A stretch of 64,000 nucleotides of DNA from WHSW01 sp033856255. Its GTDB lineage: Bacteria; Actinomycetota; Thermoleophilia; Solirubrobacterales; 70-9. Positions 43,069 to 51,724 of this stretch are shown in pieces; position 1 is the first letter of the stretch; every line of letters starts with the position of its first letter. A program made the translations under genes and the position numbers. The DNA lies in contig JAWVFH010000028.1 in the NCBI GenBank assembly GCA_033856255.1, forward strand, positions 1 to 64,000, read 5' to 3'. The notes under the pieces are model-generated. The model did no database searches, was not told the origin of the DNA, and saw nothing but the letters and a program-made list of their open reading frames with translations.

Positions 43069-43449
43069 TCAGCCGACGACCTTCGCCTTCATCTTCTCGA
43101 ACTCCGCGTCGGAGATCGTGCCCTTCTCGTGCAGGTCGCTGAGCTTGTGCAGCTCGTCGGCGGGCGAGCCGGCGGTCTCGCGGATGTACTGGTCAACCTG
43201 CGCCTGCGCCTCCTGCTGGCGCTTGATCGCCCGGTCGCGCATTCCCGAGCCGCGCACGCCGAGGTAGATCAACGCCGTCACGAACGGAACGAAGACGAGG
43301 AAGAAGACCCAGGCTGCCTTGCCCCAGCCGGAGACCTCGTGATCGGCGAACAGGTCCGAGAGGATCGTGATCAGGATCCAGATCCAGATCACGAAGAAGA
43401 AGATCGAGAGCACGGTGAGGAGGGCCTCACCGAGCCCGAAGTCGGCCAT
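43069..43449 (-). CDS. PLDc_N-type membrane protein with SHOCT tail
   Basis: A 126-residue protein with two membrane helices (about 10-33 and 47-64, the PLDc_N type) and a C-terminal SHOCT motif (ELHKLSDLHEKGTISDAEFEKMKAKVVG), a short oligomerisation segment. The ATG at 43449 is used. TTG 43458 is equally possible, since an AAAGGGGA site lies 7 bases before it. Confidence 0.8.
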   Translation of the reverse strand: MADFGLGEALLTVLSIFFFVIWIWILITILSDLFADHEVSGWGKAAWVFFLVFVPFVTALIYLGVRGSGMRDRAIKRQQEAQAQVDQYIRETAGSPADELHKLSDLHEKGTISDAEFEKMKAKVVG

Positions 43450-43497
43450 CAAGAACAACGCGGGGTCCCCTTTCGTGGGCTTGGTTGTGCTGCGATC

Positions 43498-46344
43498 CTA
43501 CGCGACGACGGTCTGCGCGCTGGTGTACGCACGGCCGTCGCGCCGCCAGACGGAGTCGCCCTGCGGAACCCCCGCGGCGCGCAGCGACGTGGCGCTGGGC
43601 CGGTACCAGGTGGTAACCGGGATCTCGTCGACGACGTGGACGATGTCGGGGCGCTCGCCCTCGTCGAGGGCCGAGAGCGCGCTGGCCAGGGCCTCGCCGT
43701 CGAGCTGGCGCCGAGGCTGCAGCGTGACCGCGACGACGGCCAGCTGCTGCTCGGAGTCCGGGTCGGGCACCCCGTAGACGACCGCGAGGTCGACCGCCTC
43801 GAGGTCGCCGAGCGCGTCGAGGATCGGGAAGCCGGCGACGCGGCCGTGCTCGGTCGGAATCAGCGCCGCGGCGTGATCGACCAGCCACAGGTCGCCGTCC
43901 TTGTCGGCGCGGAACAGGTCGCCGGTCGCAAGCCAGGCGTCGTCGGGCTCGAACACCCCCCGCAGCGGGGTCTCGCTGCTCGAGACGACGCCGCGCAGGC
44001 GGGTCAGCAGCATCCCCACCTCGCCCGGCCCGCCCTCGATCGCGAAACCGTCGGGCCGCTCGCGCAGGCGGCGCTCGGCGACGTCGTAGGCGGCGAGCCG
44101 GACCTCGGCGCTGCCCGGGAGCGGCCGTCCCTTGCAGCCCGGCTTGTCGCCGCTGACGTTGACGAGGATCGCCTCGCCCTCGGTCGAGGCGTAGAACTCG
44201 AGCACGGTGGCCGGGAAGAATCGGCGCTCGACCCGCCGCCAGAGGCCGCGCGGCATCCCGGCGCCGATGAACAGCCGCACGGGGTGGTGATGCTCGGCGG
44301 GATCCTCGGGCGCGGCGACGATCTCGTCCAGCATCGTCCACGTGTAGGACGCGACTGTGATCCCGTAGCGGCGCACCTCCTCCCAGAAGGTGGAGGGCTC
44401 GAAGTCGCGGGCGATCGCCACTCGCGCCCCGCCCGCGATCGCGCCGCCGATGCTCATCAGCAGCCCGGACGGGTGGTAGATCGGGGTCACGGCGTAGACC
44501 GTGTCGTCGCTGGAGAGCGACGCCGCCGAGGCGGTCGCGAACGCCGACAGCGCCCAGCGCCCGTTCGTGAGCCGGTTCGCCCGTGTGCGCTCGCCCTCGC
44601 CGGTGAAGAGGATGAAGGCGAGGTCGGAGGCGCGGCCCGGGTTGGGCCTGTACCAGGCGGGGAGCGTCACCTGCTCGGGGTCGATCCGCTCCATGTCGAC
44701 GATCCCGTCCCCGAGGTCGCGGTCCGCGGCGCCGCCACCCAGGACCAGCACCTCGCCGGCTCCGCCCTGGGCCTCGCGCGCCCGCGCGGCGAGCTCCGGG
44801 TCGGCGACGATCCGCGTCACCTGGCCGAGCTCGGCCTCGTGCGCGACCGGCCCGTCGGGGCGCATCAGCACCGCGACCGCACCGAGGCGGTTGAGCGCGG
44901 CGACGACCGAGAGGCCGCTCGGACGCGTGCTCATCAGCACGCCGACGTGCTCGCCCTGGTGGACGCCGACCGAGATCAGGCCGCGGACGACGCTGTCGAT
45001 CCGGTACTTGGCCGCCTCGTGCGGATAGGCGCGGTCCTCGAAGAGGAAGAAGTCGGCCTCCGGCGTGCGGTGGGCCTGTTCGTCGAGCAGCAGCCCCAGC
45101 GAGACGCGCGTGTGGGGCTCGAGCCGTCCCAGCCGCGCCAGCCGCGGCAGCTGGCCGGTGATCTCCTCGGCCAGGACCCGGGCGCCGCCGATCGCGCGCG
45201 AGGCCGCGCCGGCGAGCGAGCGGGCGAAGCCCCCGCCGACCCCGGCGGCGAGCTCGAGGCCGACCCCGAGCCGGGTACCGACCCCGGGCGCTTCCGGCAG
45301 CTCCGCGTCGTCGGCGACCCTGCGCACGCCCTCCGGCAGCTCCGCCTCGCCCGAGCGCCAGCGCGTCCAGCCCGCGACCGCCGGCCAGGTCGTCTGCGTC
45401 GCGGTCGAGCCGACGACGAGCCCGAAGTGCCCGGCGCGCAGGCTGAGCTCGTAGACCTCGGCCCGCGGCGCGGCGCGGATGATCGCCCGCACGCCCGCGG
45501 CCGGCGCGATCTCGTCGACCGTGCCGACCACGGTCAGCACCGGTCGGTCGATGTCGGCCAGGGTCACGGTCCGGTCCTCGATCACGAACCCGCCCTCGAG
45601 CATCCGGTTGTGGGCGATGAACTGGCGCATGAAGTCGGCCACCGCCGGCCCCGGCCACGCGACCCACCCTTCCCCCATCAGGAACCGCCGCTGGCGCTCG
45701 CGCGGCAGCAGCGCCTCGCGATCGTGGAGCTGGAGGATGAACTCGGCCTGCTGGCGCAGCGACTTGACCGGGTCGAGGAGGCGGAAGCCCGTGCGGCTCA
45801 TCCAGGCGGGCACCGCGGTGCGCCCGAAGATCGAGGCGAGGGCGCCGGCGGCCGATTCGGCGACCTCCTCGGAGATCCCGAGCGGCAGCGCGATCCGGGT
45901 GTCGACCGGGCTGCCGAAGGTGACCAGCGAGTCGATCCCCTCACCACGGCGGTAGGCCGCCGCCTGGTAACAGAACATCCCGCCCTGCGAGTAGCCGCCC
46001 AGGTGGACGCCCTTGCCGGTCGCCTCGCGGACCCGGTCGACGGCCTCGGAGACCGCGACCACGTGGTCGGCGAGGTTGCGCTCCAGCCCACCCTCCTCGT
46101 GCTCGGGGGAGCCGAAGTCGACCACCCACGGGTCGGCGCCGTGCTCGTGCAGGACGGTGACCGCGCTGGAGCCCGGGGAGACGTCGTAGACGTCGGCGGC
46201 AAGCATCATCGGCGGCACCAGCAGGATCGGCGCCCCGGTCACGTTCTCCGCGTAGTAATGGCGCAGGCGGTAGACCGGCCGCTCGGCGACGACCTCGAAC
46301 GGCGACGGCTGCTCATCCGTCTCGAGGCCGCCGAAGCGGGCCAC
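43498..46344 (-). CDS. PhaC-like alpha/beta hydrolase fused to an acyl-CoA synthetase-like domain
   Basis: At least 948 residues. Residues 1-350 resemble PHA synthases (ILLVPPMMLAADVYD, WVVDFGSPE, GGYSQGGMFCYQ), but the elbow has Ser rather than the Cys of PhaC. From about 400 an AMP-binding fold begins: the YASTEGEA and AWLATGDLF motifs are kept. The ATP loop is FTGEGERTRANR instead of the usual Thr/Ser/Gly-rich TSGTTGxPKG, and the C-terminal Lys motif is absent (VTTWYRPSATSLRAAG). Coding signal continues upstream of GTG 46344 to 46413. An MFS exporter precedes it on the same strand. Activity is doubtful for the second domain. Confidence 0.82.
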   Translation of the reverse strand: MARFGGLETDEQPSPFEVVAERPVYRLRHYYAENVTGAPILLVPPMMLAADVYDVSPGSSAVTVLHEHGADPWVVDFGSPEHEEGGLERNLADHVVAVSEAVDRVREATGKGVHLGGYSQGGMFCYQAAAYRRGEGIDSLVTFGSPVDTRIALPLGISEEVAESAAGALASIFGRTAVPAWMSRTGFRLLDPVKSLRQQAEFILQLHDREALLPRERQRRFLMGEGWVAWPGPAVADFMRQFIAHNRMLEGGFVIEDRTVTLADIDRPVLTVVGTVDEIAPAAGVRAIIRAAPRAEVYELSLRAGHFGLVVGSTATQTTWPAVAGWTRWRSGEAELPEGVRRVADDAELPEAPGVGTRLGVGLELAAGVGGGFARSLAGAASRAIGGARVLAEEITGQLPRLARLGRLEPHTRVSLGLLLDEQAHRTPEADFFLFEDRAYPHEAAKYRIDSVVRGLISVGVHQGEHVGVLMSTRPSGLSVVAALNRLGAVAVLMRPDGPVAHEAELGQVTRIVADPELAARAREAQGGAGEVLVLGGGAADRDLGDGIVDMERIDPEQVTLPAWYRPNPGRASDLAFILFTGEGERTRANRLTNGRWALSAFATASAASLSSDDTVYAVTPIYHPSGLLMSIGGAIAGGARVAIARDFEPSTFWEEVRRYGITVASYTWTMLDEIVAAPEDPAEHHHPVRLFIGAGMPRGLWRRVERRFFPATVLEFYASTEGEAILVNVSGDKPGCKGRPLPGSAEVRLAAYDVAERRLRERPDGFAIEGGPGEVGMLLTRLRGVVSSSETPLRGVFEPDDAWLATGDLFRADKDGDLWLVDHAAALIPTEHGRVAGFPILDALGDLEAVDLAVVYGVPDPDSEQQLAVVAVTLQPRRQLDGEALASALSALDEGERPDIVHVVDEIPVTTWYRPSATSLRAAGVPQGDSVWRRDGRAYTSAQTVVA

Positions 46345-46419
46345 CTCGAAGGCGTTCTGCGCGGCGGCCCCGACACGCGAGGCCGAGCTCGAGATCCCGT
46401 CGATCAGGCCGATCCGCGC

Positions 46420-46425
46420 AAGCTA
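46420..46425 (-). promoter_or_regulatory. Leaderless-type -10 box TAGCTT
   Basis: Read on the minus strand, TAGCTT ends 6 bases before an ATC codon (46413-46411) that begins the extended reading frame of the fusion gene. Confidence 0.4.
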
Positions 46426-46430
46426 CCGCC

Positions 46431-48038
46431 TCAAGCCGGGACCGGCTCCGGCTCGAGCACGGTGCCGTGCGGGGCCGGGCGCGGGGTGATCGAGGGCGCC
46501 AGCTCGGCGATCGGGGTGGCGTCCGCCGGCTCCGACTTGCGCAGCAGAGCGACCGCGAGCACGATCCCGACCAGGACCAGCGCAGCGGAGATCTTCAGGC
46601 TGGTACCCAGCGCCGAGACGAACGCCTCGCTGACCGCGTGCTGGATGCCGGAGGTATCGCTGCCGGCGAGCTTGTCAAGCGCGTGCTGGGCGCCCGGCGT
46701 GCCCGAGAGCACCCCCTCGAGCTGGAGCGCCGTCTCGCGGCCCACCGTCACCCCCTGGTCGCCGACCAGGTCGACCGTGCGCTGCGTTTGCAGCTCGCCG
46801 AAGATCGCTCCGGTGACGGCGACGCCCAGCGTCGCCCCGAGGCCGCTGAGCGTGACCAGGATCCCCGAGGCGGCGCCGGCGTGATCGCGCGAGACGGCGT
46901 TCATCGCCGCCAGGTTCATGGGCGTCAGCGCCAGGCCGATGCCGAAGCCCATGATCGCGGTCGGCGCCCAGAGGTCGGAGTACGTGGTCGACAGGTCCAG
47001 CGTCGAGATCCAGTAGATCGAGATCAGCATCGCGGTCAGGCCGACGACGATCGGCGGCCGCGGGCCGACGCTGGCGGCGATCTTGCCTCCCAGCGGCGAG
47101 GCGATCACCATCAGCCCGGTCAGCGGCAGCAACAGGGCCCCCGTCTCGGTCGGGGTGTAGCCGAGGATGTCCTGGAAGTACTCGGGCAAAAAGAACAGCA
47201 TCGCCCCGAACGAGAAGTCGATCACGAAGATCGTCGTCGTCGCGCCGGTGAAGTTGCGGTGCTTGAAGAAGTCGAAGTCGATCAGCGGGTTCTCCGTCCG
47301 CCGCTCGACGATCGCGAAGACGACGAAGGAGGCGATGCCCGCGGCGAACAGGCCGACGATCGCCGTCGAGCCCCAGCCCCAGGTCGCCCCCTGGATCAGC
47401 GCCAGGGTGATCGCGGTCAGCCCGCTGGCGGTAAGGACGGCACCGGGGATGTCGACCCTGCGCGGCGCGTTCGGGTCGCGCGACTCCGGGGTCCCGCGCC
47501 AGGCCAGGATCACGATCAGGATCGCGAAGAGGATGTTGACCGCGAAGATCCAGCGCCAGCTGAGCTGGCCCGTGAGGACCCCGCCCACCAGGACGCCGAT
47601 CCCGGAGACCAGCTCCGTCGCCGCACCCCACATGCCGATCGCAAAGCCCCGTCGGGCGCCGGTGAAGACGTTCGTCAGCAGCGACATCGACGCGGGCATC
47701 AGCAGGGCGCCGCCGACCCCCGAGAGCGCGATTCCGAGGATGAGCAGCTGGGCGTCCGGCGCCACGGCGGCGATCGCCGAGCCGCCGGCGAACAGCGCGC
47801 AGCCCAGGTACAGCATCAACCGACGGCCGAAGATGTCGGCGAGCCGGCCCGCCGCGATCAGCAGCGCGGAAAACGGGATGTAGAAGGCCGTCACCGCCCA
47901 TTGCAGCTCGGCCAGCGAGGCGTCGAACTCGACGTGGATGGTCGGCAGGGCGACGACGATCGCCGCCGTCGGCAGCTGCACGATCCCCGCGGCGGCCACC
48001 ATCGCCACCAGGGTCTCGGTGCGCGCTCTCGACGTCAC
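46431..48038 (-). CDS. MFS transporter, DHA2/EmrB-QacA type
   Basis: A 535-residue protein with 14 predicted helices, including LADIFGRRLMLYLG (motif A), LSGVGGALLMPASMSLL and GIGVLVGGVLTGQLSWRWIF (motif C region). The long C-terminal stretch after helix 13 (about 415-470) is polar. The family exports drugs or lipophilic compounds by proton antiport. GTG start 48038 is preceded by a TAGGAT box. It is directly upstream of the PhaC/acyl-CoA synthetase-like gene. Confidence 0.88.
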   Translation of the reverse strand: MTSRARTETLVAMVAAAGIVQLPTAAIVVALPTIHVEFDASLAELQWAVTAFYIPFSALLIAAGRLADIFGRRLMLYLGCALFAGGSAIAAVAPDAQLLILGIALSGVGGALLMPASMSLLTNVFTGARRGFAIGMWGAATELVSGIGVLVGGVLTGQLSWRWIFAVNILFAILIVILAWRGTPESRDPNAPRRVDIPGAVLTASGLTAITLALIQGATWGWGSTAIVGLFAAGIASFVVFAIVERRTENPLIDFDFFKHRNFTGATTTIFVIDFSFGAMLFFLPEYFQDILGYTPTETGALLLPLTGLMVIASPLGGKIAASVGPRPPIVVGLTAMLISIYWISTLDLSTTYSDLWAPTAIMGFGIGLALTPMNLAAMNAVSRDHAGAASGILVTLSGLGATLGVAVTGAIFGELQTQRTVDLVGDQGVTVGRETALQLEGVLSGTPGAQHALDKLAGSDTSGIQHAVSEAFVSALGTSLKISAALVLVGIVLAVALLRKSEPADATPIAELAPSITPRPAPHGTVLEPEPVPA

Positions 48039-48044
48039 GGGCCG

Positions 48045-48050
48045 ATCCTA
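48045..48050 (-). promoter_or_regulatory. Leaderless-type -10 box TAGGAT
   Basis: On the minus strand TAGGAT ends exactly 6 bases before the GTG at 48038. No Shine-Dalgarno lies between. Confidence 0.55.
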
Positions 48051-48111
48051 AACACGACGGCGCCGAACCAGCGCGCCCGCCCGCCCTGGCGGGCTATCTT
48101 GCACCGGTCTC

Positions 48112-49365
48112 GTGCGGTCCAGCCCTCGTCTCAGATTCCTGATCGCGTCCGCGGTCATCCTCGTCGCGGCGGTGGCGGCGAGCCCCGCCGCGGCCAAGCG
48201 GCCGCTCGATCAGCGCGCCACCCGCTCGGTGATCTTCGTCGGCAACAACTGGGATGGCACAGCCGACGTGATCCAGCCGCGCGGGAAGTTCCGCCGCATC
48301 GCGCGGATCAACATCATCCCGGACATCGCCGAGCGGATGGCCGAGATCGCCGCCAACCCGGTCCGGCTCGGCTACTTCCTCGCGATCCGCCAGCTGGTCG
48401 GCGAGGGACACGACCAGTTCGTCGACGACATGTTCTCGACCAACGACGGCCGCCTGCTGATCGTCTCGCGGCCGAGCCTCGCCGACGTGGTCGCGATCGA
48501 CATCGCCAGCGGCGAGATCGTCTGGCGGTTTCCAATGACCGGCCAGCGCTCCGACCACATGGCGATCTCCCCCGACGGGACCCGGGTGGCCGTCTCGGAC
48601 TCAACCGCCAATGTCGTCCACGTCCTCGACACCCGGACCGGAGACGAGCTCGGCAGCTTTCCGTCGGGCGATTCCCCGCACGAGAACAACTTCTCCAAGG
48701 ACGGCGAGCTCATCTACCACGCCTCGATCGGCATGGTCTACACCCCGGCCGACGACCCGCAGCTCGACAGCTCGAAGGGCGACCGCTGGTTCGAGATCGT
48801 CGACGCCCACACCTACGAGGTGCTCGAGCGCATCGACATGGGCAAGAAGCTCGCCGAGGCCGGCTATCCGAACATGAGCTCGGCGGTCCGCCCGATGGCG
48901 CTCTCACCGAACGAGAACAAGGTCTACTTCCAGGTCTCCTTCTTCCACGGCTTCGTCGAGTACAGCTTCAAGCAGGACCGCGTCACCAGGGTCGCGAACA
49001 TGCCGATCGCGCCCGAGATCCAGGACCTGCCTCATGAGCAGTACCTGCTCGACTCCGCGCATCACGGGATCGCGATGAGCGGGGACGGCAGGCGCCTATG
49101 CGTCGCCGGGACGATGTCCAACTACGCCGCGATCGTCTCCCGCAAGACCTTTCGCTACAAGCTCATCCACGCCGGCGAGAAGCCCTACTGGTCGACCACC
49201 ACCGCCAACGGACGCCGCTGCCTGGTCTCCTGGAGCGGCACCGACAGCATCTCGGTGATCTCCTACCGCAAGCGCAAGGTGATCGCCCAGATCCCGGTCG
49301 GCGACCACCCGCAGCGGGTCCGCATGGGGCACGTGCGCAGCGACTGGATCAAGTCGCTGCGGTAG
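48112..49365 (+). CDS. Secreted YVTN-type beta-propeller protein
   Basis: A 417-residue protein with a signal peptide (1-28, ASPAAA-KR) and seven-blade YVTN-like repeats (VVAIDIASGEIVWRF, MAISPDGTRVAVSDSTANVVHVLDTRTGDELGSF, DSISVISYRKRKVIAQIPVGDHPQRV). Members are often quinoprotein-dehydrogenase-like or lactonase-like, but no active site is assigned. The GTG start lies 11 bases after TATCTT. A strong hairpin follows the gene. Confidence 0.78.
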   Translation: MRSSPRLRFLIASAVILVAAVAASPAAAKRPLDQRATRSVIFVGNNWDGTADVIQPRGKFRRIARINIIPDIAERMAEIAANPVRLGYFLAIRQLVGEGHDQFVDDMFSTNDGRLLIVSRPSLADVVAIDIASGEIVWRFPMTGQRSDHMAISPDGTRVAVSDSTANVVHVLDTRTGDELGSFPSGDSPHENNFSKDGELIYHASIGMVYTPADDPQLDSSKGDRWFEIVDAHTYEVLERIDMGKKLAEAGYPNMSSAVRPMALSPNENKVYFQVSFFHGFVEYSFKQDRVTRVANMPIAPEIQDLPHEQYLLDSAHHGIAMSGDGRRLCVAGTMSNYAAIVSRKTFRYKLIHAGEKPYWSTTTANGRRCLVSWSGTDSISVISYRKRKVIAQIPVGDHPQRVRMGHVRSDWIKSLR

Positions 49366-49398
49366 CGCCCGCGCCCCGCCCGAACCGGCGACCGACAA

Positions 49399-49437
49399 TT
49401 GGCGACTTTCGGGCGCTATACGCCCGAAACTCGCCAA
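49399..49437. terminator. Long hairpin between convergent genes
   Basis: The arms TTGGCGACTTTCGGGCG (49399-49415) and CGCCCGAAACTCGCCAA (49421-49437) pair with one C-C mismatch around CTATA. It lies between the propeller stop (49365) and the methyltransferase stop (49448), so it may terminate transcription from either side. Confidence 0.65.
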
Positions 49438-49447
49438 ACGACTGGGT

Positions 49448-50347
49448 TCAACCCTTCTCGAACACGAGGCGGAAGTGGTCGAGGAGCTCGCGCTCGAAGC
49501 AGACGCTGTTGGCGCTGACGCCGGAGGTGAAGGCGAGGCGGAAGTTGGAGCTGGTCAGGTAGCGGGGCACGAGGCGGGCCTTGAGCAGGGTCTTGCGCCA
49601 GCTCGGCTCGGCGAAGCGCTTGCGCCACTGCTTGATCGTCTCGATGTAGTCGAGCCGACCGCTCTCGGCGGAGACGAGGCGGAAGTGCGGCTCCGCGGTC
49701 TTGACGATCTGCTCGTGTCCGAAGGGCAGGAAGGAGCCCGGGAACTGGTGCATCATCAGCGCCAGGTACCAGGCGTCGGAATCGCGCGGAGCGTCGACCG
49801 AGGCCTCCTCGGGGTCGATCATGTTGCGGCCGAAGACCATCGTCTGCAGATAGAGGCGGCCGTCGTCCGGGAGCAGGCCGGCGAGGTGTGAGAAGAGCTC
49901 CGCGTAGACGTCCTCCTGGCGGCCGGCGCGATAGTCCTCGGGCGAGCAGAAGTGCTCGAAGGCGCCGAGGCTGGCGAGCGCGTCGAAGCCGCCGAAGCTC
50001 TCGCGTGTGACCTCGCGCGCATCGGAGATCCGCGCGTCGAGCCCGTGGCTGCGACAGGACTCGGCCTGCGCCGAGGACAGCGTCACCCCGACCCCCTCCG
50101 CCTGACGCTCGCGGATGAAGTTGAGCAGCGGCCCCCAGCCGCAGCCGAGGTCGAGGACCCGCCGGCCCGGCTCGATCCCGACCTGGGCGGCGACGTACTC
50201 GTGCTTTCGCCGCTGCGCCTGCTCCAGGGTGAGCGAGAAATCGCCGTCGTACTTGGCGCCGCTGAAGTCGGCCATCTCGCCGAGGCTGAGCCGGAAGATC
50301 CGGTCGATCAGCGAATAGGTGAACTCGAGGTCGCGCTGGTCAGCCAT
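49448..50347 (-). CDS. Cyclopropane-fatty-acid synthase-type methyltransferase
   Basis: A 299-residue protein with the SAM loop VLDLGCGWG (64-72), GVGVTLSSAQAES and SLGAFEHFCSPEDY, plus C-terminal motifs (YIETIKQWRKRF) of the CFA/mycolic-acid cyclopropane synthase family. It should methylate unsaturated lipid chains at the membrane. The bicarbonate-binding Glu and Tyr of the family cannot be confirmed by eye. ATG 50347; TAAGGT lies 12 bases before it. The reductase gene upstream is 32 bases away on the same strand. Confidence 0.83.
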   Translation of the reverse strand: MADQRDLEFTYSLIDRIFRLSLGEMADFSGAKYDGDFSLTLEQAQRRKHEYVAAQVGIEPGRRVLDLGCGWGPLLNFIRERQAEGVGVTLSSAQAESCRSHGLDARISDAREVTRESFGGFDALASLGAFEHFCSPEDYRAGRQEDVYAELFSHLAGLLPDDGRLYLQTMVFGRNMIDPEEASVDAPRDSDAWYLALMMHQFPGSFLPFGHEQIVKTAEPHFRLVSAESGRLDYIETIKQWRKRFAEPSWRKTLLKARLVPRYLTSSNFRLAFTSGVSANSVCFERELLDHFRLVFEKG

Positions 50348-50379
50348 TCTCGGCGCGCAACCTTAAAGGCTCGCGCCGG

Positions 50380-51387
50380 TCAGTTGACGGCGACGATCAC
50401 CTTGCCGGTGTTGCCGCCCGTGAACAGCAGGTTGAGCGCCTCGGGCGCGTTCTCGAGCCCGTCGACCACATGGGTGCGGAACTGGATCTTGCCCTCCGCG
50501 ATCCAGGCCCCCATCTGCATCTGCGCCTCGGGAAAACGGGAGATGAAGTCGAGGATGATGAACCCCTCCATGCGCCCGCGGCGGGCGATCAGGGCGCGGT
50601 AGTTGGCGGGGCCGCGTACGTCGCGGTCGTTGTAGGTCGCGATCGCTCCGCAGAGGACGATCCGCCCCCGCAGCGCCAGTTGCGCGAGACAGGCGTTGAG
50701 GATCTCGCCGCCGACGTTGTCGAAGTAGAGGTCGATGCCGTCGGGGCAGGCCTCGCGCAGGCCGGCGGCGACGTCGTCGGACTTGTAGTCGATCGCGGCG
50801 TCGAAACCGAGCTCCTCGGTCAGCCAGGCGCACTTCTCCGCGCCGCCGGCGATCCCGACGACCCGCGCCGCGCCCTTGATCCGGGCGATCTGGCCGACGA
50901 TCGAGCCGGTCGCGCCGGCGGCCCCGGAGACCACCACCGTGTCGCCCTCCTTGACCTGGCCCACCTCGATCAGGCCGAAGTAGGCGGTCATCCCGGTGAC
51001 GCCGAAGACGCTCAGGGCCGCGGAGGGGTCGATGCCCTCGGGCAGCGTCTGCATCGAACGCTCGCCCTCGTCGGCGATCGCGTAGTCCTGCCACCCGCTC
51101 ATCCCGAAGACCAGGTCGCCCGCCGAGTAGCGATCGCTGTTCGAGCTCACGACCTCGCCGACGGCACCGCAGCGGACGACCGCTCCGATCTCGATGGGCG
51201 GCAGGTAGCCCGGCGCGTCGTCCATCCAGGTGCGGATCGTCGGGTCGATCGAGAGGAAGCGGTTTCGGACCAGCGCCTCGCCCTCGGCCGGCTCCGGCAC
51301 CTCGGCCTCCTCCAGCCGCACGGTGGAATCATCGACGTTGCCTGTGGGCCGCTCGGCGAGCAGCAGGCGGCGGTTGGTCTCGGACAT
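50380..51387 (-). CDS. NADP-dependent medium-chain reductase (leukotriene/curcumin reductase-like)
   Basis: A 335-residue zinc-free MDR. LGFDAAIDYKSDDVAAGLREACP and VSGAAGATGSIVGQIARIKG (NADP loop) with DLYFDNVGGEILNACL are typical of the prostaglandin/alkenal reductase branch. The usual zinc ligands are absent. It likely reduces alpha,beta-unsaturated ketones or aldehydes. ATG 51387 is preferred to 51393. It shares the 118-base divergent region with the small winged-helix gene. Confidence 0.85.
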   Translation of the reverse strand: MSETNRRLLLAERPTGNVDDSTVRLEEAEVPEPAEGEALVRNRFLSIDPTIRTWMDDAPGYLPPIEIGAVVRCGAVGEVVSSNSDRYSAGDLVFGMSGWQDYAIADEGERSMQTLPEGIDPSAALSVFGVTGMTAYFGLIEVGQVKEGDTVVVSGAAGATGSIVGQIARIKGAARVVGIAGGAEKCAWLTEELGFDAAIDYKSDDVAAGLREACPDGIDLYFDNVGGEILNACLAQLALRGRIVLCGAIATYNDRDVRGPANYRALIARRGRMEGFIILDFISRFPEAQMQMGAWIAEGKIQFRTHVVDGLENAPEALNLLFTGGNTGKVIVAVN

Positions 51388-51398
51388 CTGCACCCCTT

Positions 51399-51468
51399 CG
51401 GTAGCGCTTGCCGGGCCATCCTCCCACCGCGGCGGGATCGGTGCCCGTTTGGGAGCGTTCCGCTACCG
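51399..51468. promoter_or_regulatory. Separated inverted repeat CGGTAGCG / CGCTACCG
   Basis: Perfect 8-base arms at 51399-51406 and 51461-51468 bracket most of the reductase/winged-helix divergent promoter. A GCTTGCC (51407-51413) and a GGCAAGC (51474-51480) add a second arm pair. Possible looped operator; weak. Confidence 0.3.
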
Positions 51469-51505
51469 TCATTGGCAAGCAATCAAGAGAAGGGCAAGAG
51501 AACCA

Positions 51506-51715
51506 ATGACCGAAGGCATCACCTCGACGAAGATCGTCGAAGCGGCTCAGGCACTGGGCACCGAGGAGTTCTCACGCGGCGATCTGGCCGCGCAGCTCGG
51601 AGTCGAGAAGGCCGACATCAAGCCCGCGTTCCGCGAAGCGCGCCACCAGGGCAAGCTGGAGAAGGTTCGCGACGACGAGGAGAACACCGGCTACTTCAAG
51701 CTCACCGGCAACTAG
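51506..51715 (+). CDS. Small winged-helix-like protein
   Basis: A 69-residue protein: TKIVEAAQALGTEEFSRGDLAAQLGVEKADIKPAFREARHQGKLEKVRDD followed by a wing-like ENTGYFKLTGN. The fold looks like a minimal winged helix. Function unknown. The ATG follows an AGAGAAGGG site. It is divergent from the reductase and converges on the transpeptidase gene. Confidence 0.65.
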   Translation: MTEGITSTKIVEAAQALGTEEFSRGDLAAQLGVEKADIKPAFREARHQGKLEKVRDDEENTGYFKLTGN

Positions 51716-51724
51716 GGGCCCGCT

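Noticed and set aside
43129..46884. A 1251-codon plus-strand open frame
   Set aside because: It is antisense to the PhaC/acyl-CoA synthetase-like gene. Its Arg/Asp/Gly-rich product has no family features; long antisense frames are normal at this G+C.
46467..49037. An 856-codon plus-strand frame over the MFS and propeller genes
   Set aside because: It is antisense to the MFS gene, then out of frame in the propeller gene.
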